Part shown: positions 1-12,006 of the stretch, in pieces
Layout of the letters: every line of letters starts with the position of its first letter
Numbering within the stretch: the first letter of the stretch is position 1
Origin: Hellea sp.
Lineage (GTDB): Bacteria; Pseudomonadota; Alphaproteobacteria; Caulobacterales; Maricaulaceae
Assembly: GCA_018645985.1 (NCBI GenBank)
Contig: JABGVR010000141.1
Span: forward strand, 1-50,261
Length of the DNA: 50,261 bases
Direction: 5' to 3'
Program-made: the position numbers and the translations under genes
Notes under the pieces: model-generated
Told to the model about the DNA's origin: nothing
Database searches by the model: none
What the model saw: the letters and a program-made list of their open reading frames with translations, nothing else

Positions 1-275
1 ACCATGTCGGGAATACTTTCTTCCCATTGCGCCTGCTTAATAGAAGCTAATTTTTGATCGCTCAATGATACAATCAAATCTTTACCTTGTAGAAACCTAG
101 AGGCCTTTGGCCTATCGACTCTAATAATTACTGCGCTCTCACTTTTAGGTATAGATTGCTGTGTTACTCCTAGCCTGTAAACTTGATTAGCAGGCGCCGG
201 TTCTGGTAAAAGAAAAGATGTACATCCAATCGAAAACATTGCCATGATAAGAGATAGAAACTTTAAAGCTTTCAT
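1..275 (-). CDS. ABC-type transport auxiliary lipoprotein (PqiC/MlaD-associated), C-terminus truncated by window edge
   Basis: Read on the minus strand from ATG at 275: MKALKFLSLIMAMFSIGCTSFLLPEPAPANQVYRLGVTQQ...; signal peptide with lipobox (SIGC); 4-nt overlap with the downstream end of the MCE gene; not in ORF track because partial. Confidence 0.75.
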   Translation of the reverse strand, partial: MKALKFLSLIMAMFSIGCTSFLLPEPAPANQVYRLGVTQQSIPKSESAVIIRVDRPKASRFLQGKDLIVSLSDQKLASIKQAQWEESIPDM

Positions 276-1249
276 TGTGGTAACTCCACCTTTTCTTCAC
301 TAGAACCAACTATAAATGCAGTTGGGTTTTGCTCAAAGTTAATGAGAATACTCTCAAGCCCTAATACTACACGTCTGATACTATCGATTGTTTCTTCAAT
401 ATCTGTAAGTCCAGAATTCGATAAGCGGTTTATGGCATCACGGCCATCCGTTATCAATTGATTTGAATCTTTTGATAGCACCTCTATAGCGGATAAAGTT
501 TTATCTAGCTTTTCCATTGAAATTTTTGACCTGTCCAATACTGTTTTTACATCAGTTTCAATTAATACATCAAAATCTTTTGCTGCTACATCAACCGCAT
601 CAGCAGCTAAAGAGACATCGCTGGAAGCCTGCTCAATAGATTGCATTGTTCTGTTAAAGATTTCAGGATCTACTTTAAGGTCAACAAAATTACTCGTTAT
701 TACTTTTAAATTATTCAAAATTTCATGAAAGTCCATTATAGCTTCTGGAGTCATAACGGCATTTATTCTAGCAAGAGCTGCTTGTGATGACTCCATAACA
801 GTGCCTCCACTTCCAAGCAATAAATCTATCCGACTAGCTTCTCCTTTTAATCTAAATGGGTCTTTATCTGTAGAGTTTTTAATTATTCGTGAATTTGGTC
901 CCCCGGGGATAATTTGTATATAATTCAACCCAGTCAATCCAAGCGGTTCCATTCGTCCAATACTCTCAAAATCTATAGGTGTATTAGACTCGACCTGTAT
1001 ATCGACTATAACAGAGTTATTATCATTGGGATCAATTCGTAATTCGGTAATATCGCCGACTTTTAGGCCGTTAAAACGTACCTCTGTTCCCTCGGAGAGT
1101 CCTTGGACCCCCCCTCTAAAAGAAATTTCATAATTATCAAATTTTTTATCGAATTGCGCATTAGAAAGCCACGCCGTAAAAGCTAGAAGGGCAGCCAAAG
1201 AGACTAGAACAAATGTTCCTATTAAGGCGTAATGGGCTTTTCTTTCCAT
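272..1249 (-). CDS. mlaD: MlaD/MCE-family lipid transport substrate-binding protein
   Basis: N-terminal TM helix followed by MCE domain (FRGGVQGLSEGTEVRFNGLKVGDI...); adjacent to ABC ATPase and MlaE permease. Confidence 0.9.
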   Translation of the reverse strand: MERKAHYALIGTFVLVSLAALLAFTAWLSNAQFDKKFDNYEISFRGGVQGLSEGTEVRFNGLKVGDITELRIDPNDNNSVIVDIQVESNTPIDFESIGRMEPLGLTGLNYIQIIPGGPNSRIIKNSTDKDPFRLKGEASRIDLLLGSGGTVMESSQAALARINAVMTPEAIMDFHEILNNLKVITSNFVDLKVDPEIFNRTMQSIEQASSDVSLAADAVDVAAKDFDVLIETDVKTVLDRSKISMEKLDKTLSAIEVLSKDSNQLITDGRDAINRLSNSGLTDIEETIDSIRRVVLGLESILINFEQNPTAFIVGSSEEKVELPQ

Positions 1250-1264
1250 ACAAACAATCGACCT

Positions 1265-2020
1265 TTAATTGAATCGCGACCTAGGGCCGTTGAAGTATTC
1301 TTTAACCCATGGATTATCATATTTCGCTACCTTATGCAGACTATCAATAATGGCAATCTGTTTATTTATTAAAACGGCTACTTTATCGCAGGTATTTAGC
1401 AGACTGTCTAAATCATGGGTTACCATTACAACTGTAAGATCCATAGAGGTTTTCAAACTCAAAATTAATTCATCAAATGCATGAGCAGCTATAGGGTCAA
1501 GGCCTGCTGTAGGCTCATCTAAAAATAATAATTTAGGGTCTAAAGCCAAAGCACGAGCCAATCCCGCTCTTTTTCTCATACCGCCAGACAACTCAGAAGG
1601 ATATAAATCTAGAGCTTCAGATGTTAAACCAACCATTTGTATTTTCATAGAAGCAATGCCCCGCAATAATTGCTCGCTCAAATTTGTATACTCCCTCAAA
1701 GGAACAAGAATATTATCCAATATAGTCAATGATGAAAACAGGGCTCCACCTTGGAATAATACACCTATAGAATTATTTAATTCTCTTATATCATTTCTCT
1801 TAAGCTTTTTTCGACTAAGGCCGTTAAAAAAAATTTCTCCACATTGAGGCTCGATTAATCCAAGCATTGTATTCATTAAAACTGATTTTCCAGAACCAGA
1901 TCCTCCAACTATACCTGTTATTTTACCTTCTTCAGCATGGAAGTTAAGATCTTTATGTACAAATTTTCTACCAAATTTAGTGGTTATACCCTTTGCATCT
2001 ACGGGATGATATCTTTTCAT
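1265..2020 (-). CDS. mlaF: ABC transporter ATP-binding protein (MlaF-like)
   Basis: Walker A GGSGSGKS, signature LSGGMRKRAGLARAL, Walker B LLFLDEP. Confidence 0.93.
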   Translation of the reverse strand: MKRYHPVDAKGITTKFGRKFVHKDLNFHAEEGKITGIVGGSGSGKSVLMNTMLGLIEPQCGEIFFNGLSRKKLKRNDIRELNNSIGVLFQGGALFSSLTILDNILVPLREYTNLSEQLLRGIASMKIQMVGLTSEALDLYPSELSGGMRKRAGLARALALDPKLLFLDEPTAGLDPIAAHAFDELILSLKTSMDLTVVMVTHDLDSLLNTCDKVAVLINKQIAIIDSLHKVAKYDNPWVKEYFNGPRSRFN

Positions 2021-3162
2021 TACACCCCCATTTGGTAAAATAGAATCGCAAAAATTGCATTCAACGCAATAACAGCAAAAATTGATTGAACTACGCTCTG
2101 AGTTGTTCTTGATCCCAATGACTCAACACTTCCACTGACAGCCAGACCTTGTCTACAGCCGATAATTGCAATCACAATAGCAAAAAAAGGCGTTTTCACC
2201 AAACCAACCCAAAAACTCTCGATTCCAACGGCTTCATTTAGTCGGGTTAAAAATAATATTGGGGAGATATCCATAGTCATCCAGGCAATTAACATACCAG
2301 AGAAAATGCCGCTCATCATTCCTAAAAATGTCAAAATTGGTAATGCAATGATGCATGCTAAAGCCCTTGGGAAAACCAAAGTTTCATAAGCATCTAATCC
2401 TATCACTTTTAAAGCATCAATTTCTTGACGCATTTTCATCGCTCCAATTTGAGCAGTAAAGGATGAATTGGATCGACCAGCTACCAGAACGGCTACTATA
2501 ATAGGTGCTAGCTCTCTCAGTACGGATATACCAACGAGGTCTACCATAAAGATTGAAGCTCCAAAGGCAGCCAGAAGGTTTACACCCATATAAGCAATAA
2601 CGGCTCCGACAAAAAAACAAAGAGTCATGACTATTGGTACCGCATTAACACCTATCTCTTCAATCAACGCAACCACAGATTTCCACCGCACTTTCTGCGG
2701 CCGAAAAATAAAATGCATGAGAACCATAAAAAATTGCCCCAAAAAAGCTAGGGTCTCAACAAGCTCATAAAAAAATCTATCAGTTCCCTTTCCAATATTG
2801 GTCAAAATATCGTACCACCTTCTTTTTTTATCACCAGCAGAGCAACTAATTGAGGCTATTACAAGTTTCATCAATGTAGAATAACCTTCATCACTATTAC
2901 AAATAATCCAGTCGCATTTATCTTTGGGGTTAACCCTTAATGCCTGACTAAGTATGAAAGCGCCTGCGGTATCTAAATTATTTAATTTTAAGAAATCATA
3001 TTGAACAGATTCATATTCATAAGCATCAAGATTGGCTTTAAACTTGGAGATATCATTATCAATATCTTTAATTGTCCAAGATCCAGTCACATCGACAAGC
3101 AAAACCTTATCCTTAACAGACAGTTTATACTTATCATAAATCATATTGAAATTTGAAGGCAT
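2020..3162 (-). CDS. mlaE: MlaE-family ABC permease with N-terminal STAS-like domain
   Basis: ORF extends to 3300, but ATG at 3162 (MPSNFNMIYDK...) avoids overlap with the divergent gene at 3206; C-terminal MlaE permease motif (VAGRSNSSFTAQIGAMKMRQEIDALKVIGLD). Confidence 0.9.
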   Translation of the reverse strand: MPSNFNMIYDKYKLSVKDKVLLVDVTGSWTIKDIDNDISKFKANLDAYEYESVQYDFLKLNNLDTAGAFILSQALRVNPKDKCDWIICNSDEGYSTLMKLVIASISCSAGDKKRRWYDILTNIGKGTDRFFYELVETLAFLGQFFMVLMHFIFRPQKVRWKSVVALIEEIGVNAVPIVMTLCFFVGAVIAYMGVNLLAAFGASIFMVDLVGISVLRELAPIIVAVLVAGRSNSSFTAQIGAMKMRQEIDALKVIGLDAYETLVFPRALACIIALPILTFLGMMSGIFSGMLIAWMTMDISPILFLTRLNEAVGIESFWVGLVKTPFFAIVIAIIGCRQGLAVSGSVESLGSRTTQSVVQSIFAVIALNAIFAILFYQMGV

Positions 3163-3205
3163 ATAAGTAACGATAAAAGTACTGAGCTGGAGGTCAAGGC
3201 CGTTT

Positions 3206-4195
3206 ATGACAAGAAAATTAATAGTAACAGAAGAAAAATGGCCAATCAAAGGGTCTTTTAGAATATCTCGAAGTAACATTACGGAAATTACAGTTGTCAA
3301 AGTAAGTATAACTGAAAATGGATTTCAAGGTTATGGTGAGTGCCGCCCCTACTCAAGGTATAATGAAACACCTGAAAGCGTTTTAAGGCTTATTGAATCA
3401 GTTAGAACCAATATAGAAAAAGGTGTAAAAAATATAGAATTACAATCTTTGCTACCTGCTGGTGCTGCGCGTAATGCAATAGATTGTGCACTCTGGGACT
3501 TAGAAGCTAAAATACAAAATAAATCAATATCTGAACTTTTGAAAATTCCATTGGCAAAACCAAGAAAAACAGCTTTCACATTATCAATTGATACACCTGA
3601 AAATATTAAAAAAGCCGCTGAGAAAGCTGTTTCTTTCTCAATATTAAAAATTAAAATCAACGGTTTTGCAGGCTTAGAAGCATGCTTAGCCGCATTAAAA
3701 ACTCGTCCAGATGCAAAGTTAATAATTGATGCCAACGAATCTCTAGATGTCAAAAATATAGTTAAATTTCTTAATGCGCTCAAAAATTCTCCTGTTGCCA
3801 TGGTAGAACAACCATTGCCCGACAAAGACTACAACCTGATTCCTAAACACTTAAATGGATTACCGGTAATCTGTGCGGATGAGTCACTTCATACAATCAA
3901 TGACTTAAATAAGCTTTGGAATGCAGGCTATAGGGCAGTAAATATTAAATTAGATAAATGCGGGGGTCTCACAGCAGCGCTTAAATTAATGCATGCCGCA
4001 AAGAAAAAGGGCTTTATAATAATGAATGGCTGTATGGTAGGAACTTCATTGGCGATGGCACCTATAATGTCCCTTGAATGCTTTGCGGATTATATTGATT
4101 TAGACGGACCATTACTATTATTAAAAGATCGTAAACCAGGTATGAATTATGAAAAGGGTATAATACATCCCGCTGAAAGAAGTTTATGGGGTTAA
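3206..4195 (+). CDS. L-Ala-D/L-Glu (dipeptide) epimerase, enolase superfamily
   Basis: Enolase/muconate-lactonizing family pattern: KIKIN, LIIDANES, EQPL, CADES, NIKLDKCGG, GCMVGTSLAMAP, DLDGPLLL. Confidence 0.85.
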   Translation: MTRKLIVTEEKWPIKGSFRISRSNITEITVVKVSITENGFQGYGECRPYSRYNETPESVLRLIESVRTNIEKGVKNIELQSLLPAGAARNAIDCALWDLEAKIQNKSISELLKIPLAKPRKTAFTLSIDTPENIKKAAEKAVSFSILKIKINGFAGLEACLAALKTRPDAKLIIDANESLDVKNIVKFLNALKNSPVAMVEQPLPDKDYNLIPKHLNGLPVICADESLHTINDLNKLWNAGYRAVNIKLDKCGGLTAALKLMHAAKKKGFIIMNGCMVGTSLAMAPIMSLECFADYIDLDGPLLLLKDRKPGMNYEKGIIHPAERSLWG

Positions 4196-4219
4196 TTTAA
4201 TTAAGCTGAAGGTATACTG

Positions 4220-4804
4220 CTAGTTCGTTTCAGCCCGATTACTAAAGCTATTAGTTACATCACGTAATCTATCAACTAAATCATTGTATACTACAAACTC
4301 ATCAAAATTAGTATTTCCCGAAGTTTTTATAAGAGCATCTTCAAAGACTTGTAGAGCCATACGCGAGGCAATTAATGCTTGTTCAAGGTTAGTTATTTCC
4401 TTTTGATAAGATTTTTTTTTGGATGCCGTATTTAAATACAATATAGCAGAATCAACTGTTTTCTCCACGTGCATTGATGCAATTCTAATATCTGATAGGG
4501 TACTTTCTAAATTATCAGCTGTTTCAACATAACTCTGATTGGCATCATTTACTTTTGCATTATCCGATAAACCCTCTAATAGCACTTTCGCAGCAAACTG
4601 CATTTGTTTTCTGTTATTTTTGACAGCAAACCTTCTTTTGGAAAAGACCGCAGCTAATCGAGAGGTAGCTTTTTTAACAACATTATCTTCTTCTAAATCA
4701 TTTCCTATCTCTGACGGAGCCTCAGGGGAATTAATTATATCAACTGTTGTGCAAGCACAAATGAACATTAAGAAAACTATAGTTAAAAACCTGAATCTCA
4801 ACAT
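4220..4804 (-). CDS. hypothetical lipoprotein, predicted helical
   Basis: Signal peptide with lipobox (MFICACTT); remainder helix-prone; no family recognised. Confidence 0.6.
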   Translation of the reverse strand: MLRFRFLTIVFLMFICACTTVDIINSPEAPSEIGNDLEEDNVVKKATSRLAAVFSKRRFAVKNNRKQMQFAAKVLLEGLSDNAKVNDANQSYVETADNLESTLSDIRIASMHVEKTVDSAILYLNTASKKKSYQKEITNLEQALIASRMALQVFEDALIKTSGNTNFDEFVVYNDLVDRLRDVTNSFSNRAETN

Positions 4805-4851
4805 ATTGAATCCAATTTATATTTTATATTTTTTAAAAGTATGAACGCTTG

Positions 4852-6285
4852 TTAAGTTTTATTTAATTTATGGAAAAGAGATAATAAAACATAAATAATT
4901 ACCATGAGAGTAATTAAACTCAGCCCTCCTGAAATTTTGGAATAAAGTTGAGGAAGAAATTTTTGGAGCACCCCAAGTACTAAGACCATACTCATGAAAA
5001 CTGGCGCAATCCACTTCACAAAAAACATCACAAACCTTCCTAACTTCTCGCCTTCACCTGATATCTCTTCAGAAACAATACTTCTATTTAATCTTGCTCC
5101 TGTAAATAAAACTATCAGCAATGCTGATAGAGGTGCTAAAATTGGGCCCGCCAGACCAGTGTCTATAAACTCAAAAAACTTCTGAGAATAAAGCGAACCA
5201 AAGCCGAGGGCAGTAATTGCAAACCCTGTAATCCACGCAGCTTTCTTTTTTGTTAAGTTGTATTTTTCAGCAACATAAGCCACTGAAGGTTCCAATAAAG
5301 ATACTGAGGAAGTAATTGCAGCAAAGAAAGCTAAAAAGAAAAATGCAGCACCAATATACCAATAATTGGCCAGCGCTGTAGGAAGAGTTATAAAAAATAT
5401 TCCAGCCCCTGCATTAAAACTCAAATTATTAGCAAAAACAATTGGGAAAATAGCAAGCCCCGCAGTTAAGGCTACGAGTGTGTCAGCCAAACTAATTCCA
5501 ACTGCCGCCTTTGGGATACTGACATTCTTTGGTAAATAAGAACCGTATGTCAGCATAATTGCATTGCCGATCCCGATCGAGAAGCAAGCCTGGCCAAGAG
5601 CAGATGTTGCAACCTGCGGAGTAATTTTTGAAAAATCAGGAGTGAACATAAATGTTAAAGCTTTTCCTGTGCCTCCCGAGGGAATACTAGTGATAACAGA
5701 ATAAGCTGCTAAACAAATAAGAAGCAAAAAGAATAATGGCATCAGTAAGCGTGCGGCGGTTTCTATACCTTTATTAACGCCGCGAGCGACTAACCATATT
5801 GTTAACAAGGCGAATAAAAGAAAATAAGGCATAACACTTGTTGGTTCATTTAGCATTGTTCCAAACTCATCTGATATTAATTCAGGGGTCTGTTCAGAGA
5901 ACGAATTACCCAAAAATCTAACTAAATAATTCAGAACCCAAGCAGCTACAACGCAATAAAAACTAACAATCAAAAATGATGCCATCATTCCAAGCCATGC
6001 ACCTGCACTCCATAACTTAGAAACCCCACTACGAACAGCTAAGTCATTTTGTGACCCAACAGCACTAGCCGACTGGCCTGCCCGGCCAATAATAAATTCA
6101 CTCATTAAAACAGGTATGCCAACAAAAACAATGCATGCCACATAAATGATCAGAAAGGCTGCGCCACCATTTGTGCCTAGTTCAGCTGAAAATCTCCAAA
6201 GGTTTCCTAATCCAACAGACGACCCTACCGCAGCCATTGTAAATGCAAATTTTGATGACCATTGCGCTGTGCCAACTGAAGACAT
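4852..6285 (-). CDS. sodium-dependent transporter, neurotransmitter:sodium symporter (NSS/SNF) family
   Basis: N-terminal WSSKFAFTMAAVGSSVGLGNLWRFSAELGTNGGAAFLIIY is characteristic of bacterial NSS; 11-12 hydrophobic segments. Confidence 0.92.
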   Translation of the reverse strand: MSSVGTAQWSSKFAFTMAAVGSSVGLGNLWRFSAELGTNGGAAFLIIYVACIVFVGIPVLMSEFIIGRAGQSASAVGSQNDLAVRSGVSKLWSAGAWLGMMASFLIVSFYCVVAAWVLNYLVRFLGNSFSEQTPELISDEFGTMLNEPTSVMPYFLLFALLTIWLVARGVNKGIETAARLLMPLFFLLLICLAAYSVITSIPSGGTGKALTFMFTPDFSKITPQVATSALGQACFSIGIGNAIMLTYGSYLPKNVSIPKAAVGISLADTLVALTAGLAIFPIVFANNLSFNAGAGIFFITLPTALANYWYIGAAFFFLAFFAAITSSVSLLEPSVAYVAEKYNLTKKKAAWITGFAITALGFGSLYSQKFFEFIDTGLAGPILAPLSALLIVLFTGARLNRSIVSEEISGEGEKLGRFVMFFVKWIAPVFMSMVLVLGVLQKFLPQLYSKISGGLSLITLMVIIYVLLSLFHKLNKT

Positions 6286-6411
6286 ATTATTCCCCGTGTA
6301 AATACCTAAGAAGTTTACTTAAGCTTTTAAACAGAACGGTCAAGTTTAGTTCAGTTAGTTTTTCATAAAAAATAGTTAGGACTCGCTAATAGGTAGATTT
6401 TTTAATTTAAT

Positions 6412-7575
6412 TTAGTTCTTAAATTTACTCGATGGTAATTTTGAGTCCCTGTTAATATATGCGGATAAAATTAAACCAAAACCTGTCATTACGGTAAGAA
6501 GAACTGTGCCCCCATAAGACATCAAAGGTAAAGGCACACCAACAACGGGCACTAGCCCCATAATCATTGCTAAATTTATGAATATGTAAAGTGCAAAAGT
6601 AATCGTAAATCCAAGTATTAAAAGCTTTGAATACACCTGTTTACACTGGAATGATAACCACACACATATACCAATAATAACCATATATATTGCTATGGTT
6701 GACAAACTACCGATAAAACCGAATTCTTCACCTATTACGGTAAATATAAAATCTGTTCTATTTTCAGGAACATAGTCAAGCTGCCGTTGTGTGCCACTCA
6801 TAAAGCCCTTACCATTGAATCCACCACTGCCTAATGCAATTTTTGATTGAGTAATATGATAACTTGCCCCGTTTGGATCATGGGTCGGGTCCAAAAAAGT
6901 CAAAATACGTTCACGTTGGTAAGTTTTTAATCCAAAAATAAAGAACAAAGGAATAGAAATAAAAGAAAAAATTAAAAAACCAGCTAATAAACGCCATTTA
7001 ATACCCGCTAAAAAAATAATCGATAAACCTGTTGCCGCTACTAATAATGTAGTGCCTAAGTCTGGCTGACGCATAATGAAAAACATTGGAATAAATATAA
7101 TTAAAAACGCTCCAAATAAGCCGTAAATACTTGATACGCGCCACCTTGGAAGATCATGATAAAAACGCGATAACGCCAAAACAATAGCTAATTTCATTAT
7201 CTCAGAGGGCTGTATTCTCGCTAATTGGTAATTTACTATTTGCAAATCTATCCATCTCTTTGACCCATTCACTGTGACGCCCATGAGATCGACAGAAATT
7301 AAAAGAATTAGGATCATTATATAAAAAGGATAAGAAATCGTGTACCATAATCTTAGATCTATTATTGCGATAAATAACATAAAAAAAGTGGCAAAGATCA
7401 TTCTATAAAAATGTTGTTTGGCTCCGCTTAACCAATCGCCTCCGGTAGCCGCATAAATCATGGCTACGCCTAAAAGTCCTAATGCAAAAATTAAAACGAC
7501 TAATAACAAATTAATCTCTGATAACTTGGAGGTTGTCTTTTTGTAACCTAAAAGTAAATTATACATCGGTAGCAA
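6412..7575 (-). CDS. rodA: rod shape-determining protein RodA (SEDS family)
   Basis: SEDS motifs (PENRTDFIFTVIGEEFGFIGS, GVPLPLMSYGGTV); directly downstream of mrdA. Confidence 0.95.
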   Translation of the reverse strand: MLPMYNLLLGYKKTTSKLSEINLLLVVLIFALGLLGVAMIYAATGGDWLSGAKQHFYRMIFATFFMLFIAIIDLRLWYTISYPFYIMILILLISVDLMGVTVNGSKRWIDLQIVNYQLARIQPSEIMKLAIVLALSRFYHDLPRWRVSSIYGLFGAFLIIFIPMFFIMRQPDLGTTLLVAATGLSIIFLAGIKWRLLAGFLIFSFISIPLFFIFGLKTYQRERILTFLDPTHDPNGASYHITQSKIALGSGGFNGKGFMSGTQRQLDYVPENRTDFIFTVIGEEFGFIGSLSTIAIYMVIIGICVWLSFQCKQVYSKLLILGFTITFALYIFINLAMIMGLVPVVGVPLPLMSYGGTVLLTVMTGFGLILSAYINRDSKLPSSKFKN

Positions 7576-9421
7576 CCGCGCTTTTAATTTTTTTACCCTC
7601 GGGAATACCGTCTCTTATCAGTGCAGTTTTTAGAATATTTCTTGAGATTTCTATAGCTCGCTTGGACCCTGTACCACCGTGCTCAACCAAACAACTAACT
7701 GCAAATCGGGGCTTTTTAAAAGGTGCATAACCAACAAATACATTATGATCACGCAACTTCCAGGGCAGATCCTCATCTCTTCTCAATTTAGAACGCCGTT
7801 CTTTTTCAGAAATTCCTCTTACTTGGCCAGTCCCGGTTTTACCCGCAATTTGCAATTGCCCTAAATCTAGTCCGTATTTTTTATAAGCCGTTCCCCCTGG
7901 CTCCTCACATACGGCTAGCATAGATTTTTGTACAAAAGCGATGTGAGAAGAATCGATATCAAGACTTTTAAATTTTAATAGGTTTTGTCCAATAATTAAA
8001 TTAGGTGTAAGAGAATCCTTACCGTTTGCTAGACGCGCAACCATCACAGCCATTTGGAGCGGTGTAGACAATACAAACCCTTGACCTATAGAAGCGTTCA
8101 GTGTGTCTCCTACTTTCCAGCTATTACCTAATTTTAATTTTTTCCATTTCGGGTCAGGCATTATCCCCGACTTAAGACCATTTAGACCGATATTAAATTT
8201 TTCACCAAACCCAAGTCTTCGACCCATAGATGCAATATTTTCTATACCTACTTTTTGGCTTAATTCATAAAAATAAACATCACAAGAATTCTTTAAAGCC
8301 TCTCGCATATTGACAGGGCCATGCCCCCCACGCTTCCAGCAATGAAAAGTACGATTTCCTAAATTAACTTTTTGACGGCATGTTATTTTATCTTTGGGGT
8401 TCATGAAGCCACCTTCCAAAGCAGCGAGCATCACAACCATCTTAAAGGTTGATGCTGGAGGATACCCTCCTGCCAAAACTTTATTGTATTGAGGACGTCT
8501 TTCATCATTATTAAGTTCATCCATCTGCTTTTGAGTTATTCCCGAAACAAAAAGATTTCCATTGAACGTTGGCATCGATAGCATTGTTCTAATCTCTCCT
8601 GTGAGGACATCCATAACAACTATTCCGCCACTATCATTACCGAAGAGTTCAGCTGCTTTTTTTTGTAATTCAGAATCAAGAGTTAACCAAATATCTTGTC
8701 CATTTATGGGCGCATCATTGCTATTAGGAAACTCTCTTACAGTCCGGCCTGAAGCGTTTACTTCAACTTTAAGTTTTCCAGAGCTGCCGCGGAGTAATTT
8801 ATCAGCGCTACTTTCAATACCGGTTTTACCTATTTTAAATGAAGGTTGCTTTAATAGTGGGTCTTTATCATCTTCAAGATCTATAGGACTTGGAGATCCA
8901 ACATATCCGATTGTATGAGAAAAAAGACCGTCATTGGGATAAGACCTTCCCAGACCAACCTGGGGAATTACTCCAGGGAAATCAGGTGTTTTAAAATTTA
9001 GTTTTGAAAACGTACCCCAATCTAAATTTTCTTTAATTAGAACGGGAACAAAACTAGCATGTTTGCTTATATTTTTTTTTATCCGGGTTATATTGGAAGT
9101 ACTAAGTGATAATATTTTTTTGAGCTTTAATAACGTAGCCTCAATATCTTTTACTCGTTCTGGGATGAGTACTAAACTGAAGTTTTGACTATTTATGGCC
9201 AACTCATTTCCATACCTATCCAGTATGCGACCGCGGGACGGAATGGTTATATTAAAGTTAAACCTGTTATCATCAGAGAGAGCTCTGTAATCTTCGGCTT
9301 TTAAAATTTGCAAATAGTAAAGCCTACTGCTCAAAACCCCGAATACTCCAGCCCCCAAAGAACCTAATAAAGCTGCCCTACGGTTTATGGAAACTTGGTT
9401 ATGTCTCTCATTATCACTCAT
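7559..9421 (-). CDS. mrdA: penicillin-binding protein 2 (peptidoglycan transpeptidase)
   Basis: Catalytic PPASTFKM, SCD and KTGTGQV motifs; position in mre-mrd operon. Confidence 0.96.
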   Translation of the reverse strand: MSDNERHNQVSINRRAALLGSLGAGVFGVLSSRLYYLQILKAEDYRALSDDNRFNFNITIPSRGRILDRYGNELAINSQNFSLVLIPERVKDIEATLLKLKKILSLSTSNITRIKKNISKHASFVPVLIKENLDWGTFSKLNFKTPDFPGVIPQVGLGRSYPNDGLFSHTIGYVGSPSPIDLEDDKDPLLKQPSFKIGKTGIESSADKLLRGSSGKLKVEVNASGRTVREFPNSNDAPINGQDIWLTLDSELQKKAAELFGNDSGGIVVMDVLTGEIRTMLSMPTFNGNLFVSGITQKQMDELNNDERRPQYNKVLAGGYPPASTFKMVVMLAALEGGFMNPKDKITCRQKVNLGNRTFHCWKRGGHGPVNMREALKNSCDVYFYELSQKVGIENIASMGRRLGFGEKFNIGLNGLKSGIMPDPKWKKLKLGNSWKVGDTLNASIGQGFVLSTPLQMAVMVARLANGKDSLTPNLIIGQNLLKFKSLDIDSSHIAFVQKSMLAVCEEPGGTAYKKYGLDLGQLQIAGKTGTGQVRGISEKERRSKLRRDEDLPWKLRDHNVFVGYAPFKKPRFAVSCLVEHGGTGSKRAIEISRNILKTALIRDGIPEGKKIKSAVATDV

Positions 9422-9948
9422 TAAACTAAATCACGAAGGAATTGGTCTATAAATATTTTCTTTAACAAATGTCTCAAGCCAAAAGCTAATGGAAAAAGAC
9501 AAGTTGCTACAATTGATTGAATAATTAAAGGCATTAGTCTGGGTGGAATTTCTATTGAAAACCAAACAAAAAAATAAAGCAAAATTGATGAAAAAAATAA
9601 AAATGAAAACCATGAAAAAAAAGCAGTTTTAAAAACTAAAGACTTTAATCTCATATGAGGCTTAAATACTGCAAAGTTAATTAAAAATATTAGAGACCAC
9701 AAACCCAACGGTCCCGATGAAACAATATCAAGAATCAATCCAAATATAAATATTATACAAATTGATAATATTATTTTATCTGTACGTGGCCATATATAAA
9801 TCCCTATCAAAGGTAAATAAATAAAATTTATCACTGTATTAAAAACATTAAAACTCGAAACAGATACTAATACTAAAATTAACATCAGTAATGATCCAAC
9901 CAATAAACCACCACGAGCAAAGGGCTGTAAAACTGGACGCAATGGCAT
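9421..9948 (-). CDS. mreD: rod shape-determining protein MreD
   Basis: Small hydrophobic protein between mreC and mrdA; FGLILDIVSSGPLGLWSLIFL resembles MreD. Confidence 0.85.
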   Translation of the reverse strand: MPLRPVLQPFARGGLLVGSLLMLILVLVSVSSFNVFNTVINFIYLPLIGIYIWPRTDKIILSICIIFIFGLILDIVSSGPLGLWSLIFLINFAVFKPHMRLKSLVFKTAFFSWFSFLFFSSILLYFFVWFSIEIPPRLMPLIIQSIVATCLFPLAFGLRHLLKKIFIDQFLRDLV

Positions 9949-9950
9949 AA

Positions 9951-11920
<1,970 letters not shown>

Positions 11921-12006
11921 CTAACATTAAGATTGTTTTATGTTTTTGACAATGCTTTTTGCAGAACAAAAAAGCAAGTATATCATATAAAAGTTTCGTA
12001 AATTAT

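Noticed and set aside
2417-2620. 67-aa minus ORF
   Set aside because: Alternate frame inside the mlaE coding region.
3349-3825. 158-aa minus-strand ORF
   Set aside because: Fully antisense to the dipeptide epimerase, whose + frame has clear family motifs; the minus translation has none.
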